Origin: Takifugu bimaculatus
Lineage: Eukaryota > Chordata > Actinopteri > Tetraodontiformes > Tetraodontidae
Length of the DNA stretch: 64,000 bases
Direction: 5' to 3'
NCBI GenBank assembly: GCA_004026145.2
Contig: SWLE01000637.1
Location: forward strand, 1-64,000
Under the pieces are notes generated by a model. The model searched no databases. It was not told where the DNA came from and saw only the letters and a list, made by a program, of their open reading frames with translations. How positions within the stretch are numbered: the stretch's first letter is position 1; every line of letters starts with the position of its first letter. Both the position numbers and the translations under genes were made by a program. Below, piece by piece: positions 54,106 through 64,000 of the stretch.

Positions 54106-54460
54106 TGTTGGGGTCCAGGGTTCCAGGTTGCTCATTGCCTGTTTCTTGCTGCAGGAGGGCGTGGAGGAGCCGACGATAATCCACAACTGGCGCTGCAGGT
54201 GGACGCACCTGCCACCAATTTCTATCAGCCTTCCATTTGAGGACGGAGTGCCTGTCTGCCAGCGTCGGAGAGTTTACGTACTCCTCACTGTAAACCTGAC
54301 TCTTGCTGCTTGGATTTCAAACGAAACAATTTATAACTTTGCTTCTTGCTCGGCCGAGGTCTCCACGCCAACCTGCGTGTGACTTAAATGAAGACGCTTA
54401 TTTGGACTCTATTCCCCACTGTGTTTTGCCTGCTTTCTGGTCCTGGAAAAACCAAAGAAC
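54106..54460 (+). repeat. LTR of sushi-like chromovirus (unit 4), 5' LTR
   Basis: TGTTGGGGTCC...AAAGAACA, about 355 bp, diverged from the other LTRs. The following sequence encodes a gag start (TDLADQDAECRTLEAQ), so this copy is a 5' LTR. Confidence 0.75.
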
Positions 54461-54582
54461 AGAACTCTCCAACCACTACGGACCTGGCAGACCAAGACGC
54501 AGAGTGTCGCACGTTGGAGGCTCAGGAGAGGTTCCTGGGACAGCATGACCAGCTTGTCTCAGATATTTGGGCCTTATGCCAT
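54461..54582 (+). pseudogene. gag: Sushi-like chromovirus gag, N-terminal scrap
   Basis: The frame at 54388-54615 includes DLADQDAECRTLEAQERFLG and QHDQLVSDIW, homologous to the gag start at 10671. It breaks off at the LTR-like insertion. Confidence 0.75.
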
Positions 54583-54830
54583 AACCCCCAAATACAGATG
54601 TGCCTGACTGGTTGATTTTGGAATTAAGATTTTACTGAAAATTGGTTCAGAACAAAACCAAGTGACCAGGAGGCAGGTGTGGGTGATTAGCTGGAGATGA
54701 TTTTCAGGTGTGTAGGTTGCATGACGGGAGAGAACCTGGCACTAGCCCTGCCCAGCCTGGAAGTAAACAGACAAGGGAAACACAAACAAGAAACAGAAGG
54801 GGAGGAGGGCATTCCTAACACTCTCTGTTA
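54583..54830 (-). repeat. LTR-like insertion, internally deleted (unit 4)
   Basis: It has the same ends as 2123-2575 (ccataacccccaaatac ... cctaaca) but lacks about 200 bp after aaccaagtg (54664). It is followed by CTCTCTGTTA (54821-54830). No matching left repeat is seen, because the left flank is a gag fragment and not the retroviral sequence. Confidence 0.45.
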
Positions 54831-54946
54831 AGTAAATGTTTTTTCAGATGGACTTCATGCAGGTTGAGCGGCTCATTGCCAATGGGATCAGGTCAGGTCA
54901 TGTCTCTTATGGTTGTTGTGTCATAAAGGTGGTAGCAGTCTGATTC

Positions 54947-55184
54947 AGTCTCTAGGGAATTTCTCCTGGACTGCATAGGCAAGTGCCTGCACAGCTCTGC
55001 TGAACCTAATGTTGGCCTGACTGTCAAAGATTGGGTGTCAGGCAGCTGGCCATTCTTTCTGGTGTACCGTAAATACAGCTTGAATCTTGTGATAGCCATT
55101 GTCCAGAGACCTGTTCATCAGACATCGTAGCTCAGACACAGCAGCTCTACATTCTTTGAAAACCTCCTTTCCAGGTCGGGAGTG
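54947..55184. repeat. Conserved segment U (unit 4)
   Basis: Same order as unit 3: spacer, U, Rex3 endonuclease piece. A 2-bp deletion breaks the short frame present in units 1 and 2. Confidence 0.45.
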
Positions 55185-55283
55185 TGATCTGGAAAGGCGT
55201 GATTGGGAGGAACGGTCTGCCCGATCAGAACCAGATTGGTGTTCAGTTATTGGACTTTTGTGCTAGTCGCAGTTTGGCCATAA
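55185..55283 (+). mobile_element. Rex3 LINE, 5' endonuclease piece (unit 4)
   Basis: It ends at gtttggccataatta where the L2 LINE is inserted, exactly as in unit 3. The continuation is found inverted, at 58671 reading leftward. Confidence 0.75.
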
Positions 55284-57206
55284 TTAAGATTAAGATTAAG
55301 ATATACTTTATTCATTCCCATAGGGAAATTAAATTGTAGTAGCAACTTATACAAAGTATAGAAAGAGAATAAACAAATAAATACAAATAAGATTAGAACA
55401 TTATAAGCATATATACAGCATATATTATAAGCATATATATATAAAATACATAAAATAAAATTACAACATAAACATTACACCATTATTGTTATTGGCTGGG
55501 TTAGGATGAGTTATACAGTTTGATGGCGGATGGCAGGAAGGACTTCCTGTAGCGTTCCTTAGAGCAGCGAGGCTGCAGGAGTCTGTTGCTGAAGCTGCTC
55601 CTCAGTTTGTCCACTGTGTTATGGGGGGGGGGACTGTCCATGATTGTCCGCAGTTTCAACACCATCCTGTCCCTCACCACCTCGTCTAAGTTTGCAAGTT
55701 TAAATCCAACAACAGGCCCTGCCTTTTTAATGAGTTTGTTGAGTCTGTTGGCATCCTTAGCTTTAATGCCTGCACCCCAGGACACTACAGCAAAGAAGAT
55801 GGTGCTAGCCATGACAGACTGGTAGAACATCTGGAGCATCCTGCTGCAAAGAAGATGGTGCTAGCCATGACAGACTGGTAGAACATGTGGAGCATCCTGC
55901 AGCAAAGAAGATGGTGCTAGCCATGACAGGCTGGTAGAACATGTGGAGCATCCTGCTGCAAACACCAAAGGACCTGAGTCTCCTGAGGAAATAGAGTCTG
56001 CTCATGGCCTTCTTGTAGACAGCATCGGTGTTTGTGGACCACTCCAGTTTATTGTCCAGCTAATCACCCAGGAACCTGTAAGATGGGACTATTTCCACAT
56101 CTTTCCCACTAATGCAGACTGGGGAGGGTGGGGACTTGCTTTTACTGAAGTCCACCACCATCTCCTTCGTCTTGGTCACGTTGAGCTGCAGAAGGTTCTC
56201 CCTGCTCCACCTGACAAAACTCTCCACAAGGTCTCTGTATTCATCCTCCTGTCCATTCTCCACACACCCGACTATGACTGTGTCATCCGAGTACTTCTGG
56301 AGATGACATGTCTCAGAGTGGTACTGGAAGTCAGCTGTGTAGGTGGTGAACAGAAAGGGGGACAGCACAGTTCCTTGGGGAGCCCCTGTGTTGCTCATCA
56401 GGGGGTCGGACACACAGCTCCGCAGTCTCACAAACTGTGGTCGACCTGTCAGGTAGTCCTGGATCCAAGAAACAAGGGGAGCATCCATCTGCATCTTCTC
56501 CAACTTAGCCATCAGCAGTCTTGCTTGGATGGTGTTGAAGGCAGAAGAGAAGTCAAAGAACATGACTGTGGTGTTTAGTCTGTCCAAGGAGGAGTAAGCC
56601 CTCTGTAGCAAGTATATCACTGCGTCATCAAACCCCACCTTGGGCTGATAGGCAAACTGCAGAGGGTCCTGAAAGGGGCTCACCAGAGGTCTGAGGTGTG
56701 ACAGCACCAGCCGCTCCATGACCTTCATAATGTGGGAGGTCAGTGCTTTTGGCCTGTAATCAGTAGGTGCCACAGGATGGGTCTTCTTTGGCACCGGGAC
56801 CAGGCAGGAGGTCTTCCAAAGCACTGGTATCCTCTGAAGATGAAGGCTCTGGTTAAACAGGTGCTGCAGTATTCCACACAGCTGCCTGGAGCAGTTCTTC
56901 AGCACTCGTGGGCTGATGCCGTCCGGTCCGGCAGCCTTTCTCTGGTTGAGCCTCTCCAGCTCTCTCCTCGCCTGGCTAGGCGTGAAGGATAGTACCCGTC
57001 GGGGGGATGGGTGACATGTTGGTATCTATGTAGGGTGTCAGCAGGGGGGAGGGGGAAGAAGTTGGCAGAGGTGTTAGGGGCTCTGGGAGGTGTGAAGGGG
57101 ACCCATTGTTATCCAGAGGAATATTGGGACAGCTGGGGGAGGGAGAACTAGAATCAAACCTGTTGAAAAACTGGTTCAACTCATGAGCTTGGTCCACGTT
57201 CCCTCG
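55284..57206 (-). mobile_element. L2/CR1-group LINE inserted in Rex3 (unit 4)
   Basis: The longest L2 copy of the duplicated set. It has an (AAGATT)n tail at 55284-55300 and C-terminal RT at 55501-55839. The open RT block (56060-56905) contains VPVPKKTHPVAPTDYRP, KVMERLVLSHLRPL, LNTTVMFFDFSSAFNTIQAR, NTGAPQGTVLSPFLF, HLQKYSDDTVIVG and LNVTKTKEMVVDFS. The linker HELNQFFNRFDSS is near 57180. It stops at 57206 at the inversion breakpoint; its upstream sequence lies at 58672-58806 in opposite orientation. Confidence 0.88.
55791..55958. repeat. Three tandem copies of a 56-bp unit inside the L2 LINE
   Basis: caaagaagatggtgctagcc starts each copy at 55791, 55847 and 55903. The repeat duplicates RT codons MFYQ..MASTIFFA. 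It is absent from the other L2 copies, so it expanded locally. Confidence 0.95.
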
Positions 57207-58671
57207 ACACCCTCCACTCCCCGGCTGCACCTAGAAATTCTGTCCATAAAAGTGGCGGAGTCCAACCCTCACTAGGAACGAGTCCGACTTACAACCGGCT
57301 ATCCGGACCAAGCTCCTGCTCCTTTGGTACAGGGACTGGACGGCCCTTATCAAGGGACCATCCACCTCTTACTCCAGCAGCACCCCCACAGGATTCTCCT
57401 GGGGACCCGGTCATAAGCCTTTTCCAGGTCCACGAAGCACATGTGAACTGGTTGGCCAAACTCCCAACTACCCTCAAGCACCAGAGCAAGGGCAAAGATC
57501 TGATCCGTGGTTCCACGACCGGGGCGAAACCCGCATTGTTCCTCCTCGATCAGAGGTTCGACTATCAGTCTAATCCTCTTTTCCAGCACTCTGGCATAGA
57601 CTTTTCCAGGGAGGCTGAGGAGTGTGATCCCCCTGTAGTTGGAACACACCCTCTGGTCTGCACTGTTGAAAATTGGGACCACCACCCCGGTCTGCCAGTC
57701 CAAGGGCACTGCCCCGATGTCCACACAATGTTGCAGAGGCGTGTCAACCAGGACAGCCCTACAACATTTAGAGCCTTACGATACCCCGGGCGGATATCAT
57801 ACGCTCCTGGAGCGCTGCCACCAGGCAGCTGTTTCACTACCTCCGCAACTTCTGCTCCAGAGATTGGATGGTCCACCTCCTGGTGTTCCTCCTTGAGGAT
57901 ACGTGTTGGTAGGATTGAGGAGCTCCTGGAAGGATTCCTTCCACCGCCGGATAAATGCCCCAGGAGACATCAGCAGCTCCCCACGTACACCTAACACGGT
58001 GTGGGCGAGTTGCCGCCTGCCGCCCCTAAGGCGCCGGACAGTTTGCCAGAATCTTCTCGGAGACGACCGAAAGTCTTCCTCCATAGCCTCAACAAACTAC
58101 TCCCATGCCTGGGTTTGCCTCCACAACTGTCACGGCTGCAGGCTGCTTAACCAACCTGTACCGGTCAGCTGCTTCCGGAGACCCACAGACCAGTCATGAC
58201 CTGAAGGCCTCTTTCTGCAGCCTGATGGCTTCATTCACCTCTGGCGTCCACCATTGGGTACGGACATTACCGCCACGACCCGCACCAGTGGCCTTGCAGC
58301 CACAGCTCGTGACAATGGCGGAGTGGAACATGGCCCATTCAGACTCAATGTCCCGTACCGCCCTCGGAACGCGATCGAAGCTCTGTCGGAGGTGGGAGCT
58401 GACGGATTCCTCCACCAAGCGTTCGCAACAGACCCTCACTAAGTGTTTGGGCCTGCCAGGTCCACGTGGTGGCTCCCCCCCCCACCTGATCCAACTCACC
58501 ACCAGGTAGTGATCAGTTGACAGCTCTGCTCCTCTCTTCACCCGAGTGTCCAAAACATATGGCCGCAGATCAGCTGACACGACGATGAAGTCAATCACTG
58601 ACCTACGGCCCAGGCCGTCATGGTGCCAAGAGCACCGATGAACAACCTTATGCTCAAACATAGTGTTAGTT
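57207..58671 (-). mobile_element. Rex3 LINE, inverted central part (unit 4)
   Basis: Minus-strand order: endonuclease end (58661-58194: RCSWHHDGLGRRSVIDFIVV, ELSTDHYLVVSWIRWGGEPP), connector (58084-57797), RT start (57876-57565) and PLDWQTGVVVPIFNSADQRV with RIRLIVEPLIEEEQCGFRPG (57724-57350), ending CFVDLEKAYDRVP. All other unit copies lie on the plus strand at this position, so the segment has been flipped. Confidence 0.88.
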
Positions 58672-58806
58672 AGCCAGGAGAGTACAGAAGGAACTGAAAC
58701 GCAGTCTGAAGGAGAGCAAGGACGCCTATAGGAAGAAGCTGGAGGAGAGACCGGAGAGGAACCAGACCAGGGATGTTTGGAGTGGGATGAGGACGATCAC
58801 TGGCTT
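58672..58806 (+). mobile_element. L2 LINE upstream fragment, inverted (unit 4)
   Basis: It reads KRSLKESKDAYRKKLEERPE then DVWSGMRTITGFQKK, the L2 linker between endonuclease and RT. It would directly precede the 57206 end if 57207-58806 were flipped back. Confidence 0.82.
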
Positions 58807-59158
58807 CCAGAAGAAAGGAATATGCTCAGCGGATCAGAGCAGTGTCAGCAGTGATGCGGGCGCTTAACTGATCTGCCGTCAGCTGGGGTGACTCGGGCAT
58901 CTGGCGAGGATGCCTTTCGGACGCCTCCCTTTAGAGGTGTTCCGGAAATGTCCCACCGGGAGGAGGCCTCATGGCCGGCCCAGGACTAGGTTGAGGGATT
59001 ATATCTCTTGTCTGGCTTGGGAGTGGCTGGGGGTCCCCCCGGAGGAACTGATGGAAGTGGCCGGGGAGAGGGCTGTCTGGGAATTCTTCCCAGAAGAAGA
59101 TGCTGCCCCCGCGACCTGGATCCGGATAAGGGGGAGAAAATGAAACGAAACAAAAAGA
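58807..59158 (+). mobile_element. Rex3 LINE, 3' end (unit 4)
   Basis: It resumes in the RT C-terminal region (gcggatcagagc), then the LARMP-like GRLPLEVFRKCPTGRRPHGR region and the Rex3 tail cctggatccggataag with an A-rich end. The FADD part between the breakpoints is lost. Confidence 0.83.
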
Positions 59159-59801
59159 TCACACTCCCACTTTGTGAGAACATCCCTGGAACTGCAGACA
59201 GACAACAGAACACAAGAACCTTGGCCTCACCACCAGACACTTCAGCCATTGGCATGGTAACGACAGGGAAGATTGACGTACTATGGCTGTTGGTAGGAGG
59301 AGGGAGGAGGTATTGGCGGAGCGGAGTCCAGGTCCACTGGATTCCCCAGAGTCTCAGAAAAAATGAAAAAATGTCATTTACCCTGGTTGGTGATACTGGC
59401 TGCTGTTTCTGCTGAAGACTGAGGCCACCCCCCTTGACCTCTGTTTTACTACAGCGTGTTTAGGCACATTTTGACGCTGTGATTACAAGGCTGCGGTGTG
59501 CTTTACTGCTGTGCAGTCACGTGACCACGTCACTCGCAATTTGAAATGGAGTTTCCTTTAATGGGTGTGCATCTGTGAAAGAGGTGGGTGCAATAGTATC
59601 CTGCCCTGGACCATCAGGCCAAGATGTGGTGTTCTGGCCAACATTTTATCCACTAACCCTAATCCATTTAAAGACGAGGCCTGTTAATTAAAGAATTGAG
59701 CACTTCACCATCATTGTGGGATTAAGATGTAGCATTTTACAATCAAACAACTACATTGAAAATGATAACAATTCATTTATGGTGTAAAGTGTAGACACAC
59801 A
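59159..59801. other. Conserved 3' flank of olfactory receptor 4
   Basis: Counterpart of 6066-6803. A short deletion removes part of the inverted ctagtcagaatctaactag motif kept in units 1-3. No gene is seen. Confidence 0.6.
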
Positions 59802-60728
59802 TTAGAACAAACCTTTTTTCCCAAATAGCTTCTTTAGCTGTTTAGAGATTTCTTTCATTTTAAGTCCATATACAATGGGGTTAAAGAGGGGATGGTACAT
59901 TATGATCTGTAAGGTTATCAGAAAATGTACAGTTTTGGGAACAACAGTATTCAGTCGCAGCAGAAGTACATCATATACAGTTAAACAGGAAAAGTTGATG
60001 AGAATCATCAGATGTGGTAAACAGGTCTGTGCAGCTTTCTTCCTCACCTCTTTACTGCTCTGGTAGGAGATGAGGAGGATCCTGGCGTAGGAGAACAGGA
60101 TGAACATCACAGGCACAATCACAAGGTTTACAAGGACCATCAAACCATAGATGTTGAAGGTTTCTGACCGCTGACAGTGAAGGTTATACACTGTGCTGTT
60201 ACAAATGATACCTTTAAAGATGAAGTTACACAGTTTTCTGTTTGCATTCCTTATAATCGGAACAGCAACCTGAGCGGTCGGAGCAATCCAAGCTAAGAGC
60301 AGAAAAATAGTGACTGTTCTTCTCCTCATGATGGCTGAATATTGCAGAGGTTTGCATATGGCCACGTTCCTGTCATAGGCCATAACGGCCAACAGTAAAA
60401 TCTCTGATCCAGCCAATGAGTAAAACATGAACGCCTGGAAGAGACAGACTGAATATGTGATGGTTTGTTCCTCTGATAAGAAGTCGATCAGTAGTTTTGG
60501 GTAGATGGCAGTGCTGTAAAGAACAGAGTTGATCAACAAGGCTGCAATCAGAACGTACATGGGTTCATGAAGGTTCCGGTGAAAACAGATCAGAAACACA
60601 ATAGTAGAATTGCTGCAGATGATCAGAATATATGCTGTTAACATAATCACAAAGTACAGATATCTGTATTTCTGCAGTTCCACATAACCCTCAATAGTGA
60701 TATATGTGACATTTGCTCTATTGTCCAT
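59802..60728 (-). CDS. Olfactory receptor with DRN in place of DRY (unit 4)
   Basis: A 308-codon intact receptor of the same family, closest to receptor 3 (A106, V122, I158, R160, T250 shared). The intracellular TM3 motif reads MAYDRNVAICK: Y121 is asparagine. TM3 also has W99A and F110I. The rest is standard: LHEPMYV, C95, loop-2 cysteines 167/176/185, SYARIL, NPIVYGLK. The D and R that contact the receptor core and G protein are kept, but a change at the tyrosine may alter activation or basal activity (inference). The frame shows no other sign of decay. Confidence 0.94.
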   Translation of the reverse strand: MDNRANVTYITIEGYVELQKYRYLYFVIMLTAYILIICSNSTIVFLICFHRNLHEPMYVLIAALLINSVLYSTAIYPKLLIDFLSEEQTITYSVCLFQAFMFYSLAGSEILLLAVMAYDRNVAICKPLQYSAIMRRRTVTIFLLLAWIAPTAQVAVPIIRNANRKLCNFIFKGIICNSTVYNLHCQRSETFNIYGLMVLVNLVIVPVMFILFSYARILLISYQSSKEVRKKAAQTCLPHLMILINFSCLTVYDVLLLRLNTVVPKTVHFLITLQIIMYHPLFNPIVYGLKMKEISKQLKKLFGKKGLF

Positions 60729-61717
60729 GTTGAGAAGAAAGCAGAAACCTGGACCTTGAAGACAGCATTAATGATGGTAGAAGCTTTCGTCTCAGTCATT
60801 CACTGGTTATTCAAATTAATAAAACCACAAATGAGTGGTTTGACTGTGCAGGCTGTTTTTATCAGCCTGTGTCATTCTCTGTGGATCTCATTAAGCTGTT
60901 TACAGCTTCTTCTCACTGTGTCCATCAGACTTGAGACCTGAACTCAACTTGACCTCTTTCTACCAGAAAGAGTTCCTGAGAATCCTGAGCAGTATCTTAG
61001 CGCTTGCTAGCGCTGCACTTGTCAGTCATCTCAGATGTTGTTTCTGGGGCCTGTTCAAGCCAATCACCACAGCTTTGGGGTCACAGCCCCAAGTGCTCCA
61101 GTGATCACAAGGATCACCTCTCCAGCTGATCTCTCAGCCCCCGATATTTCTCCAGTTTCTCGTGTACCCCCTTCCTGATGTTGTTGTCATGAGGGATTGC
61201 TACATTTTCTTTTCCTCATTTGTCCACCACCACCACATTTTCCAGCTGGTTCACCATCATTGGTGTGTCTCTGTCTCTCTGTCTGTCTCTGATAGTCTCA
61301 GAGGCATTTCCTTTTTGGACTTTGGACTTCCAGTCTAAACTCAGTACAGATGCTCCTGTCTGTCATGCCTTGTTATGGTATTCCATGTATACTGCCGGCA
61401 TGTTAGCATCATGATTAATTAGCAGTGCTGTCAGCCATTCACTTATCATCTCCTCATTGGTTAAGGCAGAGGCTTGAATCCCTAGAGGGAGGTCAGCTTG
61501 GATCCTTAACAATAGCGTACCATCTATTCCTTTTGATCTCACGATGAGAGATGACTCCGCAACTGTCCTAATGGGCAACCTCCTCCACACAGATACTCCT
61601 TGCTTATGTTCCTCACATATGGAACTCCTCCATGTAAAATGATTAATAAACACTTAGAAGACCTTCAAAATAAAGCTGAAGTTCCTGATCCACTGTCAGC
61701 AACAAACTAATTTTGCT
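60729..61717. other. 5' flank of olfactory receptor 4
   Basis: About 1 kb conserved with units 1 and 3, nearer to unit 1 at diagnostic positions (for example the ttttgatctcacgatgag stretch near 61530). It holds the empty MITE target near 61643. It presumably contains the promoter, which is not located. Confidence 0.55.
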
Positions 61718-63065
61718 CCAGTTTGTTTTCGTTTTGTTTTCTCCTGATTATCCGAATCTGGGTCGTAAGGTCAGCAGCTTCATGAAAGATGCCCAGACAG
61801 CCCTCTCCCCGGGACCCCCAGCTGCTCCCAAGCCAGGTGAGAGACTAATGCCTCTACCTGGTCCTGGGCCGGCCACGAGGCATCCTCCCGGTGGGACGTG
61901 CCTGGAACACCTCTAACGGGAGGCGTCCGGAAGGCGTCCTGGCCAGATGCCCTAGCCACCCCAGCTGACTCCTATCGATGTGGAGAAGCAGCAGCTCTAC
62001 TCCCAGCTCCTCCCGGATGTCCGAGCTTCTCACCCTATCTCTAAGGCTGAGCCCGGCCACCCTGCGGAGGAAACTCTTTTCAGCCGCTTGTATCTGCGAT
62101 CTCGTTCTTTCAGTCATTACCCAACGTTGATGGCCATAGGTGAGGATTGGGATGTAGATCGACCGGTAAATCAAAAGCTTCGCCTTCCTGCTCAGCTCCT
62201 TCTTCACCATCACTACTGACGCTGCTCTGATCTGCCTGTCGATCTCTCGTTCCATCCTACCCTCACTCATGAACAAGATCCCAAGATACTTGAACTCCTC
62301 CACCTGGGGCAGGACCTCTTCCCCAACCCGGAGAAGGCACTCTACCTTTTTCCAAGCGAGGACCATGGACTCTGACTTGGAGGTGCTAATTTGCATCCCT
62401 GCCGCTTCACACTCAGTCGTGAACCATCCCAGCAATTGTTGGAGGTCCCTGTTCGATGGTGCCAGAAGAACTCCGTCATCCGCAAAAAGCAGCGACGAAA
62501 TCCTCTGCCCACCGAACTCGACACCCTCCACTCCCCGGCTGCGCCTAGAAATTCTGTCCATAAAAGTTATGAACAGAACCGGTGACAAAGGTCAGCCCTG
62601 GCAGTCCAACATTCAATGGAAATGAGTCCGACTTACAAACGGCTATCCGGACCAAGCTCCTGCTCCTTTGGTACAGGGACTGGGCGTCCCTTATCAAGGG
62701 ACCATCCACCCCATACTCCCGGAGCACCCCCACAGGATGCTCCTGGGGACCCGGTCATAAGCCTTTTCCAAGTCCACAAAGCACATGTGGACTGGTTGGG
62801 CAAACTCCCAACTCCCCTCAAACACCCCAGCAAGGGTAAAGAGCTGATCTGTGGTTCCATGACCAGGGCGAAACCTGCATTGTTCCTCCTCGATGAGAGG
62901 TTCGACTATCAGTCTAATCCTCTTTTCCAGCACCCTTGCATAGAATTTCCCAGGGAAGCTGAGGAGTGTGATCTCACTGTAGTTCGAACACACCCTCTGG
63001 TCCCCACTGTTAAAAATAGTTGCAGAGGCGTGTCAACCAGGACAGCCCTACAACATCCAGAGCCT
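61718..63065 (-). mobile_element. Rex3 LINE, minus strand (unit 4)
   Basis: Nearly identical to 9185-10560, with the same truncation point, frameshifts and 3' junction (gctccagt). RT C-terminal frame 61854-62588 has SLLFADDGVLLAPS and QLGWLGHLARTPSGRLP. One difference is a 25-30 bp deletion near 61810. Confidence 0.88.
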
Positions 63066-63165
63066 TAAGATACCCCATTCTTGTGATCTTTAATAAAGTT
63101 TCTCGGAAGACGATCCGCCACTGTGTGCTGTCTGCTTTCAGGTCCTGGTACAACCGTTCGTAACA
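63066..63165 (+). repeat. Truncated sushi-like LTR end (unit 4 right)
   Basis: Counterpart of 10561-10654, with the AATAAA near 63091 and the gtaaca end before gag. Confidence 0.6.
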
Positions 63166-63181
63166 TCACACGCTGACCATT

Positions 63182-63634
63182 ATGGATTCGGCGGACCAGG
63201 ACGCAGTGCGCCGTAGTTTGGAGGCTCAGGGTAGGTTGCTGGGTCAACACGACCAGCTACTTACAGACATCTGGACCTCCCTCCAGACCTTTAATGCTAG
63301 CGTGTCGGACCTGCTCGCCTCGGGACGGGCGAGAGTCGCGTCACAGCTGGTCACCGCCGCACCGCGGGAGCCCCACGTTCCCATCCCAGAGCGGTATTCC
63401 AGAGAGGCTGGTGCGTGTGCCTCATTCTTGCTCCAGTGCTCACTGGTCTTCGATCTCCAGCCCCTCACATATCCCAGCGACAGGGCAAGGATTGCCTTCA
63501 TTGTGAACCTTCTCTCCGGGAGAGTGGCGCAATGGGCTACAGCCATGCTGGAGAACCAGACTTCCGCAGCCTCCAGTTTTCCGTTGTTTACGGCAGAGTT
63601 AAAACATGTTTTTGACCATCCCGTCCAGAACAGC
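63182..63634 (+). pseudogene. gag: Sushi-like chromovirus gag, truncated (unit 4 right)
   Basis: MDSADQDAVRRSLEAQGRLL opens a frame that stays open through FLLQCSLVFDLQPLTYPSDR, IAFIVNLLSGRVAQWATAML and AELKHVFDHPVQNS. It shows the undeleted reading compared with the 10671 copy. It is cut after HPVQNS (63634) by a pyrimidine-rich repeat, so no full gag remains in the window. Confidence 0.87.
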
Positions 63635-63647
63635 TTCAACAGTTTCT

Positions 63648-63867
63648 GTGCTCTGTGCCTCTCCTCTACCTCTCCCTCTCCTCTCCTCTCCTCTCCTTCT
63701 CCTTTTCCTCTCCCTCTCCTCTTCTTTCCTCTCCTCTTTCCCCTCCTCCTCCTTCTCCTCTCCTCTACCTCCCCTTCACTCTACCTCTCCTCTCCTCTAC
63801 CCCTCTCCTCTCCTACCTATCCTATCCTATCCTCTACCTGTCCTCCCTCCTCTCCTCTCTCTTTACC
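63648..63867. repeat. Pyrimidine-rich microsatellite
   Basis: About 220 bp are almost pure C/T on the plus strand (ctcct and cctat motifs). It directly precedes the dispersed repeat, as a shorter pyrimidine tract does at 41840-41894. Confidence 0.9.
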
Positions 63868-64000
63868 CAGCCGGCCATCAGCAGGAGGGTCCCCCTACGT
63901 GAGCCTGGTCCTGCTCAAGGTTTCTTCCTGTTAAAGGGGAGTTTTTCCTTGCCACTGTTGCTTGTCTGGGGTCAGGCCCTGGGATTCTGGAAAGCGCCTT
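63868..64000 (+). repeat. Dispersed repeat with RTE-type tail, third copy, cut by the window end
   Basis: cggccatcagcaggagggtc to tctggaaagcgcctt matches 51700-51832. The tail would lie beyond the window. Confidence 0.7.

Noticed and set aside
55791..55958. CRISPR-like array
   Set aside because: The 56-bp units are head-to-tail with no spacers and lie in LINE coding sequence of an animal genome.

Overview
The window is teleost fish genomic DNA. The evidence is four intronless olfactory receptor genes of fish type and a transposon population typical of bony fish: Rex3 (RTE clade), L2/CR1-group LINEs, a sushi-ichi-like chromovirus, a Gmr1-like Ty3/gypsy element, hAT elements and TA-targeting MITEs. 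I found no bacterial, phage, CRISPR, rRNA or tRNA gene signal.

The framework is a four-fold tandem segmental duplication. Each unit carries, left to right: the 3' end of a sushi-like chromovirus (integrase, chromodomain, LTR); an endogenous-retrovirus pol remnant; a 0.45-kb LTR-like insertion; a short unassigned conserved segment; an L2-type LINE on the minus strand; a Rex3 LINE on the plus strand; one olfactory receptor gene on the minus strand with conserved flanks; and usually a second, minus-strand Rex3. Receptors lie at 6804-7730, 21936-22862, 35757-36713 and 59802-60728. All four frames are open and differ at only about 20 residues. They are the only likely host protein genes.

The units differ by insertions that can be placed exactly, because another unit keeps the empty site. 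Examples are two copies of one TA-flanked MITE (8648-9107, 15463-15924), two solo LTRs with 4-bp target duplications (19524-20033, 32525-33118) and a hAT element at 37930. Unit 4 carries a roughly 1.6-kb inversion (about 57207-58806). Reversing it rejoins both an L2 and a Rex3 element. Receptor coding sequence and 3' flank pair units 1+2 and 3+4, but the 5' flank pairs units 1+4, so the array has recombined.

Between receptors 3 and 4 lies a nested cluster. A diverged Rex3 (40390-53333) is split by an RTE-tailed repeat. That repeat is split by a Gmr1-like LTR retrotransposon (41895-51552: 699-bp LTRs, GAGAG target duplication, tRNA-Leu-type primer binding site). The retrotransposon in turn holds a 3.2-kb L2-type LINE and a 777-bp hAT MITE. 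The Gmr1-like element is the most notable object. Its pol order is protease-integrase-RT-RNase H, the reverse of ordinary Ty3/gypsy, and its Gag contains a segment resembling the SCAN domain of vertebrate zinc-finger proteins. Its integrase has lost the segment with the third catalytic acid, although its LTRs are nearly identical.

Most of the remaining open frames are broken transposon pieces or their antisense shadows.
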